Notes: generated by a model from the sequence alone, not told the origin. A DNA stretch of 64,000 bases from PALSA-1006 sp041660815 (GCA_041660815.1 JBAZVN010000015.1:24640-88639); one strand, 5' to 3'; positions 51,267-59,678 are shown, numbered from the stretch's first letter. Translations and numbers: made by a program.

Positions 51267-51515
51267 TTACTTAATAAAATTTGTTGTCGGTCGAGATAAT
51301 CCGAGCAAATCAACCAGAGATTTCGATGTATGTGATGCGTTATTTGTTTTAGGAATCATCCCATTTCTACGCTGATTTTCAATAGCCTCAACAAGTGGCC
51401 ATGCGCGCAATGACCTTTCTCGAACACACTCAATTTGTATTTCTTTATAGGTTGTCTCATCACCTCCAAATTTTTGGAAAAGATTACTGACATCCGTAGT
51501 GGGTAATTTTCCCAT
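51267..51515 (-). CDS. Small BcsR-like protein, 82 aa
   Basis: The first 45 residues (DVSNLFQKFGGDETTYKEIQ, RAWPLVEAI) recall the short BcsR/YhjR protein, which in chromosomes lies by cellulose-synthesis genes. The match is by pattern only and no cellulose genes are here. The ATG has a weak ribosome site. A plasmid copy may control another P-loop partner, but this is guesswork. Confidence 0.45.
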   Translation of the reverse strand: MGKLPTTDVSNLFQKFGGDETTYKEIQIECVRERSLRAWPLVEAIENQRRNGMIPKTNNASHTSKSLVDLLGLSRPTTNFIK

Positions 51516-51533
51516 GACAAACTCTATTCATCA

Positions 51534-51556
51534 ATGCAATACATTTATTATTGCAT
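51534..51556. promoter_or_regulatory. Inverted repeat before the BcsR-like gene
   Basis: ATGCAATA/TATTGCAT, perfect 8-bp arms with a 7-base spacer. About 20 bp before the start; likely operator. Confidence 0.4.
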
Positions 51557-51681
51557 ATAACGCCCAGAATAGACCAGAACAACTAAAGTGCGATTGCGGC
51601 CCAGAGAGATTCAACCCACAAAAAAATTGAAGAGATTAACGCCAGCAAATACGAGTGATTTACTGGGCTAAAATCCAGACC

Positions 51682-52689
51682 CTATTTGTTTTTCTCAACC
51701 GACTCAACTTTTTTCGCTTTATCCGCATTAACATGGCCGCGAAGTTCAGCGGCTTCTTCACCGGACTTCTTCGCATCCTGTATAGCTTCTGCTGCCGATT
51801 TGTTGGCAGTTGCAACCTCCTCTGTCAATCGAACTATCATCTGCTCCGCTGCATCGAGACGGGATTGGTTAGCCTGCGCCAATACCTTCGCATCACTTAG
51901 CTGTTCAGCGTTTGATGTAGCGCGTTTAGCAGCTTCCTCACGTTGTCTCACAGATTCAGACAACTGAATTTCAAACACTTTGCGCTGTGCAACCTCCAGC
52001 TCAAGCCTAGCGGTCGCAACGGCGGCGGCTTCGTGTTGTTCGGAGGCTTGTTTCTGTGCCAGCAATAGCTCTGCGCGAACGGTTACGATTTCTGCCTCGA
52101 TGCGAGGCATGGCCTCCAATCGTAGTTCGGCCTTAGCTAGTGCCATTCTCGTCACTTCTGCGGCGGCACGCTCACGAAGGGTTTCTTCTTCGGCCTTGAG
52201 AACAGCGGCGGTGGATCTGGCTTCAGCTATTTTCACTTGTTCAGCTGCGTCTGCTTTCACCTGCTCGGCTGCGGTTTTAAGGTGGTCGATTTGACCCGAC
52301 TGACTTTGAATCTGCCCTTTAGCCAACTCCAACTCACTTTCAAGAGCCGTAACGCGTGCTTCCGCTTCGGTACAGGATTTACTTACTACTTCTGCATCCT
52401 GCTCGGCTACAAACAACTGGCCTTCAATATCAGCACGTGAGGCCGTAACGGCTGCACTGATCTGCTCGGCAATGATCTGCCCTATACGTGGATCAATTTG
52501 GATGTCAGACGCCTTTACAACAGGTCGTCCGGCTTTCCATTGACGCTGATAGTCCAAAACCGAATTTGGCGACCCCCCTCCCAGGTGAGCGATGATGCCG
52601 CGCACGCTTGGCCTGCTCCCACTGGCGGTAATGGCTTCGCAAGCGGCGGCGACGGCCTCATAAGTAACAAGTGATTTTGGCGTGGTCAT
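51682..52689 (-). CDS. kfrA: KfrA-type coiled-coil DNA-binding protein
   Basis: The 335-aa protein has the KfrA N-terminal domain (VTYEAVAAACEAITASGSRP, GGGSPNSVLDYQRQW, residues 8-55) followed by an almost unbroken alanine- and glutamate-rich coiled coil of about 250 residues. KfrA of RK2 and R751 binds its own promoter and forms filament-like structures that aid plasmid stability. The promoter zone has several palindromes as expected. It is encoded without kfrB or kfrC next to it, although the KfrB-type domain is spread over many other proteins here. Confidence 0.85.
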   Translation of the reverse strand: MTTPKSLVTYEAVAAACEAITASGSRPSVRGIIAHLGGGSPNSVLDYQRQWKAGRPVVKASDIQIDPRIGQIIAEQISAAVTASRADIEGQLFVAEQDAEVVSKSCTEAEARVTALESELELAKGQIQSQSGQIDHLKTAAEQVKADAAEQVKIAEARSTAAVLKAEEETLRERAAAEVTRMALAKAELRLEAMPRIEAEIVTVRAELLLAQKQASEQHEAAAVATARLELEVAQRKVFEIQLSESVRQREEAAKRATSNAEQLSDAKVLAQANQSRLDAAEQMIVRLTEEVATANKSAAEAIQDAKKSGEEAAELRGHVNADKAKKVESVEKNK

Positions 52690-52711
52690 TTTGTTTTCTC
52701 CTGAATGTTAT

Positions 52712-52742
52712 CTGTTATATAACAGCGTAATGTTATTATAAC
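52712..52742. promoter_or_regulatory. KfrA operator palindromes
   Basis: CTGTTATATAACAG (52712-52725, perfect) and GTTATTATAAC (52732-52742), with further GTTATT/AATAAC half-sites up to about 52790. Position just upstream of kfrA fits autoregulation. Confidence 0.6.
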
Positions 52743-52830
52743 GAATAACAAGTAATAAACAAGCAATATCTGTTATTTTGTTACAAATCGACGATGAGGT
52801 GATTTCTACGCGATTCGAGCATTTTTGACG

Positions 52831-52852
52831 AAAAAAACCGCCCGAAGGCGGC
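52831..52852 (-). terminator. Terminator of the cytosine methylase gene
   Basis: On the minus strand: CCGCC/GGCGG stem with TTCG loop, then seven T. Begins about 20 bp after the stop codon. Confidence 0.8.
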
Positions 52853-52873
52853 TGGGTGATTCGAGGTGACTGA

Positions 52874-54994
52874 CTACGCCACTTTTAACGACTGAACGTC
52901 ACAATAGTTGGCACCAACAATTGCACAGGCAAGTTCAGGAGGGACACTATTTCCGCACATTCTCACTTGCGCGGTCTTGGTCAACGGTTTTCCGTCGATT
53001 CCTTTATCAATCCGGTAGGTCGATGGAAAGCCTTGTGCTTTGAAAAGCTCATGCGGCTGTAACATCCTCATACCGATGTCAACGATGGCATATTGCTCGC
53101 CGTCGATATAGACCAGCACCGGCCCTTCTTCTATCTCCTGACTTGATTCATGATGCTTTACCAATAAGGCACGCACCTCCCCTGCGTGCGTTCCCCCGGC
53201 AGTTATGGTGTGCAATGGCTCATCGGTCGGATGACCGGTATTGTCACCACGTAATTTGACGATATGGCTTGTAACCAATGCTGATTTTCCACCTCCACCT
53301 GCCGTAACTGTCCCAAGTGGATCACTGACCTCATGGCCGATACTGTTTCCCATATCTCTCTGAATATGTGCAGTTACAAGCGAGTGATGATCCGAACATG
53401 TAATAGTATGCAGCGGTGTATTGTGTAGTTCGTGCCCGACTACACCGCTATAGTGCTTGGCCATAAAGCCGGATACCACATGGCCGCTTTCAATATTTCC
53501 ACATGCAGCACACGATTCACTTAGAGATTTTATAAAACCGGTATGACCGCAGTTGCATGAGAACTTTATTCTTTCTAGTTTTGGCGAAACGACCGCAAAG
53601 TGACCACCTTTGACCTGTGCGCATTGAGTACGCAACGGATCGTCAACACTCATGTTTCGCTGACTGGAGGCATTCGCGTGTTCGGTGATAAACGCTGTAA
53701 CAAGAGCGTGCTTGCTGGCACCGGCCACGGCAGTTCCAAGCGGTTTATCCAAGCCTGGTACACGAGGCGATTGTCCAGCTCGTTCTCCGTAGCCACACTG
53801 AATCAAGGTAGGAACACACAAAGCCGCACCGTTTCCGCTTGCCAACACGGTCTGCATCGGTTCTTCCAGATGACGGATGCCACTACCCCAGCGTTTTACG
53901 CCGATTGGTGATTCATCGCTATGCGCCAGGCTGGCAACAAAAGGAACAAGCGAAGGCATAAGCAATGCGTGACGATTTTCAGTGGTTTGGGTTTTGAGTG
54001 GTTCATCCGCCGATGTTGCGCGGGACTCCCCTACTTCGGTTTTATGCCCGTAGTAACTGGATACAATCGGCACACAAACACCGAGCGCATGACCCGATCC
54101 ACCAGGACGTTTTATAAAGCTCCCTGCTGTTATCGTTGGCATAGGTTCTGCAATAGAACTGCCGTCAGAGTTGAATCGGAATTTAACGATAAACGGTTCT
54201 TGCGCCTCGATCACATACTTGACGATCCCTTTTGCTATACGACGAAGTGTGTTATCTGCCAACGGCTTTTTGCGATCAAATATACTTGGGCATGGTAATG
54301 TCCAGTCAATGCATTCAGCTGCAGTACGCCACGGTTTAAGCCCCCTCGCCTTCGTTTCTTTACGCTTTGGATCTCCGTGTGTCGGTTGCGGCCAGACGAT
54401 AGGCTGACCATCGCGACGCGCTACGAGAAAGAAACGCTTGCGGATGGTCGGTGTGCCATAGTCGCTGGCTCGCAACTCTTTCCATTCGACGTTGTAACCC
54501 AGTCCACGCAATGCAGACACCCAACGTTGAAAAGTTTGCCCTTTGCGTTTTTTGCATGGCTTCCCGTCTTTGCCGAGCGGCCCCCATGTTTGGAATTCTT
54601 CAACATTCTCAAGGCAAATGATTCTTGGCTGTACCTGCTCTGCCCACTTGACCACAACCCATGCCAGGGAACGTATTTTGTTGCTGACGGGCTTCCCTCC
54701 CTTTGCTTTGGAAAAATGTTTGCAGTCAGGACTGGCCCACAGCAAACCAACTGGTCTGCCGTGCGTTACCGATACTGGATCAATCTCGAAAACATCAGAA
54801 CAGAAGTGCGCTGTTTTAGGATGATTTACTTTATGTAAGCTCACTGCATCTTCTGCATGGTTGATGGCTATATCTACCGGTAGCCCGGTAGCCTGCTCAA
54901 TACCGGTTGATGCGCCCCCTCCCCCAGCGAACAGATCCACAACCAACTCGCGATGATGAAGAAAAAACCTGACACCCTTATTTTTCGCACTCAT
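52874..54994 (-). CDS. C5-cytosine DNA methyltransferase with tandem repeat region
   Basis: The 706-aa protein starts with LVVDLFAGGGGASTG (cofactor motif), catalytic Cys91 in SPDCKHFSKAKG, ENV at 129-131, and RKRFFLVARRDG; motif CGNSVPPELA closes the enzyme near the end. Between about 282 and 600, where the target recognition domain lies, there are at least eight imperfect copies of a unit with the core (D/E)PLxTITAGG...HALV. A CNC/CAAC zinc pair sits among them. This layout is known from phage-type methylases. It has no restriction partner here, so it likely protects the plasmid from restriction. Confidence 0.85.
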   Translation of the reverse strand: MSAKNKGVRFFLHHRELVVDLFAGGGGASTGIEQATGLPVDIAINHAEDAVSLHKVNHPKTAHFCSDVFEIDPVSVTHGRPVGLLWASPDCKHFSKAKGGKPVSNKIRSLAWVVVKWAEQVQPRIICLENVEEFQTWGPLGKDGKPCKKRKGQTFQRWVSALRGLGYNVEWKELRASDYGTPTIRKRFFLVARRDGQPIVWPQPTHGDPKRKETKARGLKPWRTAAECIDWTLPCPSIFDRKKPLADNTLRRIAKGIVKYVIEAQEPFIVKFRFNSDGSSIAEPMPTITAGSFIKRPGGSGHALGVCVPIVSSYYGHKTEVGESRATSADEPLKTQTTENRHALLMPSLVPFVASLAHSDESPIGVKRWGSGIRHLEEPMQTVLASGNGAALCVPTLIQCGYGERAGQSPRVPGLDKPLGTAVAGASKHALVTAFITEHANASSQRNMSVDDPLRTQCAQVKGGHFAVVSPKLERIKFSCNCGHTGFIKSLSESCAACGNIESGHVVSGFMAKHYSGVVGHELHNTPLHTITCSDHHSLVTAHIQRDMGNSIGHEVSDPLGTVTAGGGGKSALVTSHIVKLRGDNTGHPTDEPLHTITAGGTHAGEVRALLVKHHESSQEIEEGPVLVYIDGEQYAIVDIGMRMLQPHELFKAQGFPSTYRIDKGIDGKPLTKTAQVRMCGNSVPPELACAIVGANYCDVQSLKVA

Positions 54995-55024
54995 AATTGT
55001 TTTCCTCTAATATTTATTTGTTTT

Positions 55025-55300
55025 TCAAATACGATATGCGCGACGTGGATCATTTACCATTCGCTTGCATTCATCATAGGTATCGGCCAGCTTTTTCAAT
55101 TCAATCCCGGCACGCAATGAAATTGACATGCTGAGATTCACCGGCAGTGTTGGAATGTAGTTAGTGCGTGGATGCAGCATGTTTATGAAGTTTGGGAACG
55201 CCGTATAACGACGCGTCAGCTGATTGAGATAACGCATCGTTTTGTAACGGCTGTATATCGTGTTCACGTTGCCCACATCTGTGTTCGTTGATTTCATCAT
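55025..55300 (-). CDS. Unknown 91-aa protein
   Basis: A basic, Asn/Tyr-rich protein without known domain. AGGGAGTAAATG gives a good ribosome site. It precedes the cytosine methylase gene by 30 bp and may be co-transcribed with it. Confidence 0.5.
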   Translation of the reverse strand: MMKSTNTDVGNVNTIYSRYKTMRYLNQLTRRYTAFPNFINMLHPRTNYIPTLPVNLSMSISLRAGIELKKLADTYDECKRMVNDPRRAYRI

Positions 55301-55403
55301 TTACTCCCTATGTTTGGATAAGACCGCGTTTTCTTCTCTTCTTTCGCGTTAGTTAATGATTGCACAGTTGCTACGAACTAGCAAGGGGGTGGATAAAAAT
55401 AAT

Positions 55404-55417
55404 TTCCTATGTAAGAA
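55404..55417. promoter_or_regulatory. Palindrome TTCCTATGTAAGAA (site 6)
   Basis: Identical to sites 3 and 9; about 100 bp upstream of the 91-aa minus-strand gene. Confidence 0.6.
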
Positions 55418-55440
55418 GCGGTTATTCAAAGTGATGGGCA

Positions 55441-55466
55441 AAAAAATCCCCCGGACAAGCCGGGGG
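55441..55466 (-). terminator. Strong hairpin terminator, minus strand
   Basis: CCCCCGG/CCGGGGG stem with 5-base loop; the minus strand continues into at least seven T. No minus-strand gene ends just before it, so it may end a leader or antisense RNA begun around 55500-55690, or insulate the downstream operon. Confidence 0.65.
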
Positions 55467-55700
55467 TAAATAGGGAGGTAATACTGATCGAGCCGAACGA
55501 CTCATTTATAATTGTACTCGTGCAATCTTTTATTGTCAAAATATTCCGCTTATTATCGGAATATGAATCAAAAGCGGACAAATAATTAGCTATATATTTT
55601 TCGATCATTGAATTGCTTGGTATATACCATCGGTCGAAAATAGTAAAAAATGTAACTGTCTTGAGGTTGTCTGGCTATTTTATATAAGAGGATGGCGCTA

Positions 55701-56201
55701 ATGAGTAAAAATGATAAAGCAAATGACGATTTATTGATTATGGCAAAATGGGATGCAGCTCGGGCGGAATGCAATTTTAAACTGGCGATTGGTCACATTG
55801 AGCAATTGAAGAAGTTGAAACGCTCCTTCTCTGGAAGTGCAGAGGGACTTGTCGGACGTCCTGTTCGCGATCCGGTGTTGGTGACTGCGGCAGGCAAAGA
55901 GATTGCGCGCTGGGTTGAGGGCTTGATGCGGAAATTTGAGGTTAAGTCGTGTTCTGCACTTGCTCGCTGTATTGAAGGAAGTAGTGAACGAAATTGGCGA
56001 CGTTGGTTGGCTGGGACTTCTGTGCCGTCAGCAAGTCAGTTTCTTGAGGTTATGAAGATGTCATTGGCCAAAGAAGTTGCAGAACATCATTATGAAATAC
56101 TGATGGATGTTACGGTTGACAGCGCAATGAGCAGCCGAGATATTTATGGTTTGCTGGCAGGGTTACGAAAAGGGGCGTCGTCCGGAGGTGTGTTGCTGTA
56201 G
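55701..56201 (+). CDS. Unknown 166-aa protein next to oriV
   Basis: Soluble and helical. The middle (CSALARCIEGSSERNWRRWLAGTS, broken after 20 here for shape: an ALAR...NWRRWL helix pair) looks like a DNA-binding helix-turn-helix, so a replication or copy-control factor is possible. AAGAGG is 9 bp before the chosen ATG; an ATG at 55692 is too near to it. No family recognised. Confidence 0.5.
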   Translation: MSKNDKANDDLLIMAKWDAARAECNFKLAIGHIEQLKKLKRSFSGSAEGLVGRPVRDPVLVTAAGKEIARWVEGLMRKFEVKSCSALARCIEGSSERNWRRWLAGTSVPSASQFLEVMKMSLAKEVAEHHYEILMDVTVDSAMSSRDIYGLLAGLRKGASSGGVLL

Positions 56202-56218
56202 ATTTAAAGCAAACAAAA

Positions 56219-56232
56219 TTCCTACATAAGAA
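56219..56232. promoter_or_regulatory. Palindrome TTCCTACATAAGAA (site 7)
   Basis: Lies between the 166-aa gene and the first iteron (6 bp away), linking this palindrome to the replication region. Confidence 0.6.
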
Positions 56233-56238
56233 TCAGAC

Positions 56239-56752
56239 TTAGTTTTCCGGTGACGCGTCACCGTTTGACTATGTAGGGTATAAATGAGTTTGCTATTAGT
56301 TTTCCGGTGACGGGTGGACGCGGATTTCTGAACTTTGCCTAAAATGTAAGCAAAAACTTAGTTTTCCGGTGACACATTACTGATTATTCTTCTGAGCAAA
56401 GGTCAAATCAGGTATTAGTTTTCCAGTGACACGATAGATAGACTTAGTTTTCCGGTGACGCTGCAAGCCTATGTGTTTCTGGATGACTATGCAGGTATTA
56501 GTTTTCTGGTGACAAATAAAGGTTTGCGTCTGGATTTTGCGTAGAAATTAAGCAATAACCTAGTTTTCCGGTGACACACTGATGGTTTTTGATTGGTGCA
56601 AAGGTCAAATGCACTATTAGTTTTCCAGTGACGCTCTATAAACTGAAGCCAAATACTTCAGTTTCCCTCTGAAATCGACTTAGTTTTCCGGTGACATGAC
56701 CCGATTAAGCGTTTCTGGATGACTAAGCTACGGGTATTAGTTTTCCAGTGAC
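56239..56752 (+). repeat. oriV: Iteron array of oriV, ten copies
   Basis: Ten copies of TTAGTTTTCCGGTGAC start at 56239, 56296, 56358, 56415, 56444, 56498, 56560, 56617, 56680 and 56737. Copies 4, 8 and 10 read CCAGTGAC, copy 6 CTGGTGAC, copy 7 begins CTAG. Spacing is mostly 57 or 62-63 bp, with one 29-bp step. Copies 3-6 and 7-10 belong to two imperfect larger repeats that also share the sequences between iterons (GCAAAGGTCAAAT, GTTTCTGGATGACTA). The last copy includes the stop codon of the initiator gene. These are the binding sites for the TrfA-type initiator. Confidence 0.9.
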
Positions 56753-57537
56753 AACGGGCCAGCAATTTTCACAACACGCACCAGGTCAGTGGTTGGATCA
56801 ACGACAAAGCTTTGTAAGAACTTGCATTCGACCAGCAAGGTCAGCGCCTCTTTGAGCTTATAGCGGAACTGCCTTAGTTGTTTCGTGCGACTACCGGTTA
56901 TGGTCTGCAACGCCTCGACCGTCATTCCGTATGGGAACTCATGGGACATATAAAAGCTGTGCAGCTTTTTCGCAAGTGGCGGTAATTTAAGGCGGGTTTG
57001 CCAATCCAGGTAGGTATAAGTTGCCTCACCAAACAAGACCAGCACCCGTTTATGAAATCGAATCCGCCACAAGGAATCCACACGATTCAATGAATCCTTT
57101 CCACCGTGTTCTGCTGATGCAATCAGCGATTCATGGTATTCAACCCATGCACCGGTGGCATCTGTGAACTTGATGGTGACGTTGGTCGCCTTCATTCGAA
57201 CGATGCTGTCGTAGAGCCGTTCATAGCTACGCTTGTTTACCGTCCAGCCCAGAGATTTGATAAGTGCGTAGGTGGAAAACATAACATCTTCGCCCAGGGG
57301 GCGCATACGGGCTAGGTGGATCAGCTGGAGGAGGACGTCTTCATCATCGAGGCGCAATTCCTCGCCGGTATAGATAATGTTGATGCCTTCTTGTGAGGCA
57401 ACGACCTGGCGATGGTAATTCATGCGCGGATCTGTGTAATTGACTGAAAACAGTGCGCTGCGTGCAACCGCGTTGGGTAGCCCGCGAATAGCTTCAGGCC
57501 AAAGCGGAAGCTGAAAAATACTTTTTGATTGAGCCAT
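56737..57537 (-). CDS. trfA: TrfA-type replication initiator
   Basis: The 266-aa protein matches the TrfA family: LPLWPEAIRGLPNAVARSALF at the start, the INIIYTGEELRLDDEDV-type segment near 52, QLIHLARM, SLGWTVNKRSYERLYDSIVRM, and a winged-helix-like second half (FPYGMTVEALQTITGS). TrfA opens oriV by binding iterons and recruits the host helicase. Length is close to the short form of RK2 TrfA. The last codons SLEN-stop are read from an iteron, so the end of the protein and the origin are the same DNA. Confidence 0.88.
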   Translation of the reverse strand: MAQSKSIFQLPLWPEAIRGLPNAVARSALFSVNYTDPRMNYHRQVVASQEGINIIYTGEELRLDDEDVLLQLIHLARMRPLGEDVMFSTYALIKSLGWTVNKRSYERLYDSIVRMKATNVTIKFTDATGAWVEYHESLIASAEHGGKDSLNRVDSLWRIRFHKRVLVLFGEATYTYLDWQTRLKLPPLAKKLHSFYMSHEFPYGMTVEALQTITGSRTKQLRQFRYKLKEALTLLVECKFLQSFVVDPTTDLVRVVKIAGPLSLEN

Positions 57538-57613
57538 GATAGATACCCTTAATTTTTTTCAGCAATCTAGCGCACTTATTTTGATTCCGCTATTAGTCAA
57601 ATGGAGTCATGTA

Positions 57614-57672
57614 TTAGTCATCCGGTGACAAAACGAATTATTACACATCACGGCTATTAGTTTTCCGGTGAC
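57614..57672 (+). repeat. Two more iterons upstream of trfA
   Basis: A variant TTAGTCATCCGGTGAC at 57614-57629 and a perfect copy at 57657-57672, both 5' of the initiator gene; a half copy TATTAGTC lies near 57591. Being over the trfA promoter, they are probably used for autorepression. The rest of the spacer up to 57809 is AT-rich and may hold the divergent promoter of the 86-aa gene. Confidence 0.8.
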
Positions 57673-57809
57673 AATGTGGATATTTTCTTGCTTTGGCGGA
57701 AACGACTGAAAGAACCCTGTGTATGTGTCTGCATATATTAAGAGTTTTTTATTGTAATGTTTTTTTATAAAGTGGTAATATCTGTCGAAGATAATAATAG
57801 GAGTCAGCT

Positions 57810-58070
57810 ATGTTGCGCCGCGAACTGTTTATACGGATGTTGCAAGGCGAAAAACTGATCGGTTCTTCAATGAAAAAATCATTCGTGCTTGATGGTAGTG
57901 CTTCAGCACGGGATCGAGTGTCTCCAGAATTCTTGGATCAGCTGATCGCCGATGGATTGGTTGAACCAGTTGTCTTTAAAGACAAAATATCGGTGGTCAC
58001 TACTAGCAAAATAGATGACTGGTTCAGGAAACGAGGCATTAACAGAAGCCGATGGTCACTGGTTGACTAA
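57810..58070 (+). CDS. Unknown 86-aa protein divergent from trfA
   Basis: A basic protein, possibly winged-helix (SPEFLDQLIADGLVEPVVF then IDDWFRKRGINRSRW). TAGGAGTCAGCT precedes the ATG. Position beside the initiator suggests copy-number or replication control; not recognised. Confidence 0.5.
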   Translation: MLRRELFIRMLQGEKLIGSSMKKSFVLDGSASARDRVSPEFLDQLIADGLVEPVVFKDKISVVTTSKIDDWFRKRGINRSRWSLVD

Positions 58071-58104
58071 TATATGACTCTGTTTGACTAATAGATGACT
58101 CTGT
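58063..58104 (+). repeat. Tandem 21-bp direct repeat
   Basis: TTGACTAATAKATGACTCTGT twice without spacer (one difference). The first copy contains the stop codon of the 86-aa gene. A third partial copy (CTAATAG) follows. Confidence 0.7.
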
Positions 58105-58218
58105 ACAGCTAATAGCTAAATAAATGATAACAACATACATTTGTACCGTGAATGATTACGTACAAAGAAATAGGGAATTACTAGGAAACAGATAGCATAT
58201 TTGAACGATACAAATGAT

Positions 58219-58246
58219 AAAACCCAAAGTTGGCGCTTTGGGTTTT
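58219..58246. terminator. Bidirectional terminator
   Basis: Perfect 11-bp stem AAAACCCAAAG/CTTTGGGTTTT with 6-base loop; T-runs form on both strands. Confidence 0.8.
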
Positions 58247-58446
58247 ATGAGAGAGGCAGAGCAAAGGTCTAACTTAGGTGCAACAGTCGAACGTGTGAGA
58301 GCGTCGAATTAGGTTGCATTCTAAAGTTGTTTCCAATTGCCTGTCAAGGACTTTATCGCACTGAATTTAGTGGGTTTCTTTGATGGTATCTATGTTTTGT
58401 ACACAAGTAAAAAGCAGGCTTGATTTGATCTTTTCGATCAAGGGAT

Positions 58447-58460
58447 TTCCTATGTCGGAA
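58447..58460. promoter_or_regulatory. Palindrome variant TTCCTATGTCGGAA (site 8)
   Basis: Keeps both outer halves but has CG instead of AA in the right half; a weaker member of the set, 200 bp before the 58668 gene. Confidence 0.4.
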
Positions 58461-58525
58461 GTTCTTGTTATGGCCGAAAACAAAAGGGAAGTGATTTTGA
58501 GTAAAAACTAAGAACGAATCCAAAC

Positions 58526-58550
58526 AAAAAAGCCTGCGTGGTGGCAGGCT
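58526..58550 (-). terminator. Hairpin terminator, minus strand
   Basis: AGCCTGC/GCAGGCT stem with 6-base loop; T6 follows on the minus strand. May end a small minus-strand RNA starting around 58600-58650. Confidence 0.6.
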
Positions 58551-58667
58551 GATTTGCTGATTCATTGATGGCTTATGTAAAAACAAGACATCAGGCACTA
58601 GACAGCCTGATTTGAACATAAGCCAAAAATAGAGTCAAGGGGTTTGTTCGTTCTAAATTAAGGACGA

Positions 58668-59678
58668 ATGATGAAAAGTATTGCTACTGGCGCTATACGT
58701 GTGCCGTCGTACCCGATGAGTATTCTGCGGGGTTGTGCTTCGATTGATGAAGGGGATGCGTTTAAGGATCTGCCAGACGGGTTTATTCGTGTGGTGATGC
58801 GCCTGGTAAAGAAGATAGATGTAATGACACCTGATAAGGCTATCTTTGCCCGGCGTGAGACTTTGGCACGTGAGGCTGGAAAAAGTTGCGAAACGGTAGG
58901 CAGGGCGCTGCGCTGGCTTGAGGATCAGGGCTTCATCAGTCGTAAGCAGGTGACTCGCAAAGGCTTAAAAGGTAGCGATGCGCATATTCGTCCAACACCT
59001 AAAATGATAGAGGCGTTGGGATTTTGTCACCGGAAAACTAATAGTAAAACGGAAACATCACCTACCAATAGTCACCTTGAACCAGCGGTCAATAATGACG
59101 GCTCTATATCTGCACTACAGAAACACAGTATAAATAAACAGTCTGATGAACCTGTTGTTCAAAAGTTATCCACAAAAGTTGATTCTGATCGCGCTAATAA
59201 AAAAACCGTCAAGGTGCAAGGCCGGTCGTTACCTGTTGATCTGGCTTGGTTGGTGACAGAAGGCCGATTAAAAGCGACCGGCGTTTTAAGACTGATGACG
59301 TTAGCAAAGCAATCTGGCAAGCTGTTATCGGACGTTGTGACGGTATCCAGATGCTATTTACAAAAACTGGTGGGTAATGACTTGTTTGCCTACGTTCGTT
59401 CTCTTCTAAACCAAAATAAAGACTTCAAGCGGATCGTGGAAAACGATGCAAATGAAGCGGAAGCCAATTTCTTGAAGATCCAGCGTAAGGAATTGATCGC
59501 GAGGAAGGCTCAGGAGTGGGTAGGACGGCGTTTCAGAGAGAAACAAGGGGTAAGGGTGTATCTGGTGGAGAAGGGCGGTAATTTGGCTGTCTCAGAGAAT
59601 GGCAAGTCACTTGGTGTCAATTGGGTGAATGGTGATTTTGTAGATGCGGTTCAAGAGGGTAGGCTGGTGATGTGCTGA
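58668..59678 (+). CDS. Second replication-type protein with winged helix
   Basis: The 336-aa protein has a clear winged helix-turn-helix (FARRETLAREAGKSCETVGRAL, about 64-100), like phage O-type or plasmid helper initiators, a polar linker (about 120-180), and a C-terminal helical and beta part. It may act with TrfA or control it. Its own coding DNA carries a reversed iteron and a consensus DnaA box. AAGGACGA lies before the ATG pair; the second ATG is also possible. Confidence 0.6.
   Translation: MMKSIATGAIRVPSYPMSILRGCASIDEGDAFKDLPDGFIRVVMRLVKKIDVMTPDKAIFARRETLAREAGKSCETVGRALRWLEDQGFISRKQVTRKGLKGSDAHIRPTPKMIEALGFCHRKTNSKTETSPTNSHLEPAVNNDGSISALQKHSINKQSDEPVVQKLSTKVDSDRANKKTVKVQGRSLPVDLAWLVTEGRLKATGVLRLMTLAKQSGKLLSDVVTVSRCYLQKLVGNDLFAYVRSLLNQNKDFKRIVENDANEAEANFLKIQRKELIARKAQEWVGRRFREKQGVRVYLVEKGGNLAVSENGKSLGVNWVNGDFVDAVQEGRLVMC
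59026..59043 (-). repeat. Reversed iteron within a coding sequence
   Basis: GTCACCGGAAAACTAATA is the exact complement of TATTAGTTTTCCGGTGAC, about 1.35 kb from the nearest upstream iteron and in the opposite orientation. It codes for part of the linker (CHRKTN). Confidence 0.75.
59166..59174 (+). promoter_or_regulatory. DnaA box TTATCCACA
   Basis: Perfect consensus DnaA box, 122 bp after the reversed iteron and within the same gene. Together they resemble an origin fragment. Confidence 0.6.

Larger units (their letters stand above)
55301..55700. other. Intergenic region with palindrome and hairpin
   Basis: A spacer between divergent genes. It holds palindrome site 6, a strong minus-strand hairpin terminator, and an AT-rich stretch with ATTGTACTCGTGCAAT (about 55510-55525), which may be the operator/promoter for one or both sides. 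I see no convincing gene. Confidence 0.5.
58071..58667. other. Intergenic region between the two replication genes
   Basis: Nearly 600 bp without a convincing gene. Besides the repeat, two terminators and palindrome site 8, there is an inverted repeat TTGATC/GATCAA near 58425 and TCGTTCTAAATTAAGGACGA just before the 58668 start. Several structures and no frame suggest a leader or small RNA involved in copy control. Confidence 0.5.

Noticed and set aside
51686..52440. Plus-strand frames opposite kfrA
   Set aside because: Ser/Ala-rich shadow of the coiled coil; no start signals.
56239..57672. CRISPR-like look of the regularly spaced 16-bp repeats
   Set aside because: Repeats are short, spacers are long and partly duplicated, no cas genes are near, and a TrfA-type initiator gene is adjacent: iterons explain them.
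58353..58619. Minus-strand frame of 88 codons
   Set aside because: Runs through a terminator hairpin and palindrome, has no ribosome site and an unlikely protein sequence.
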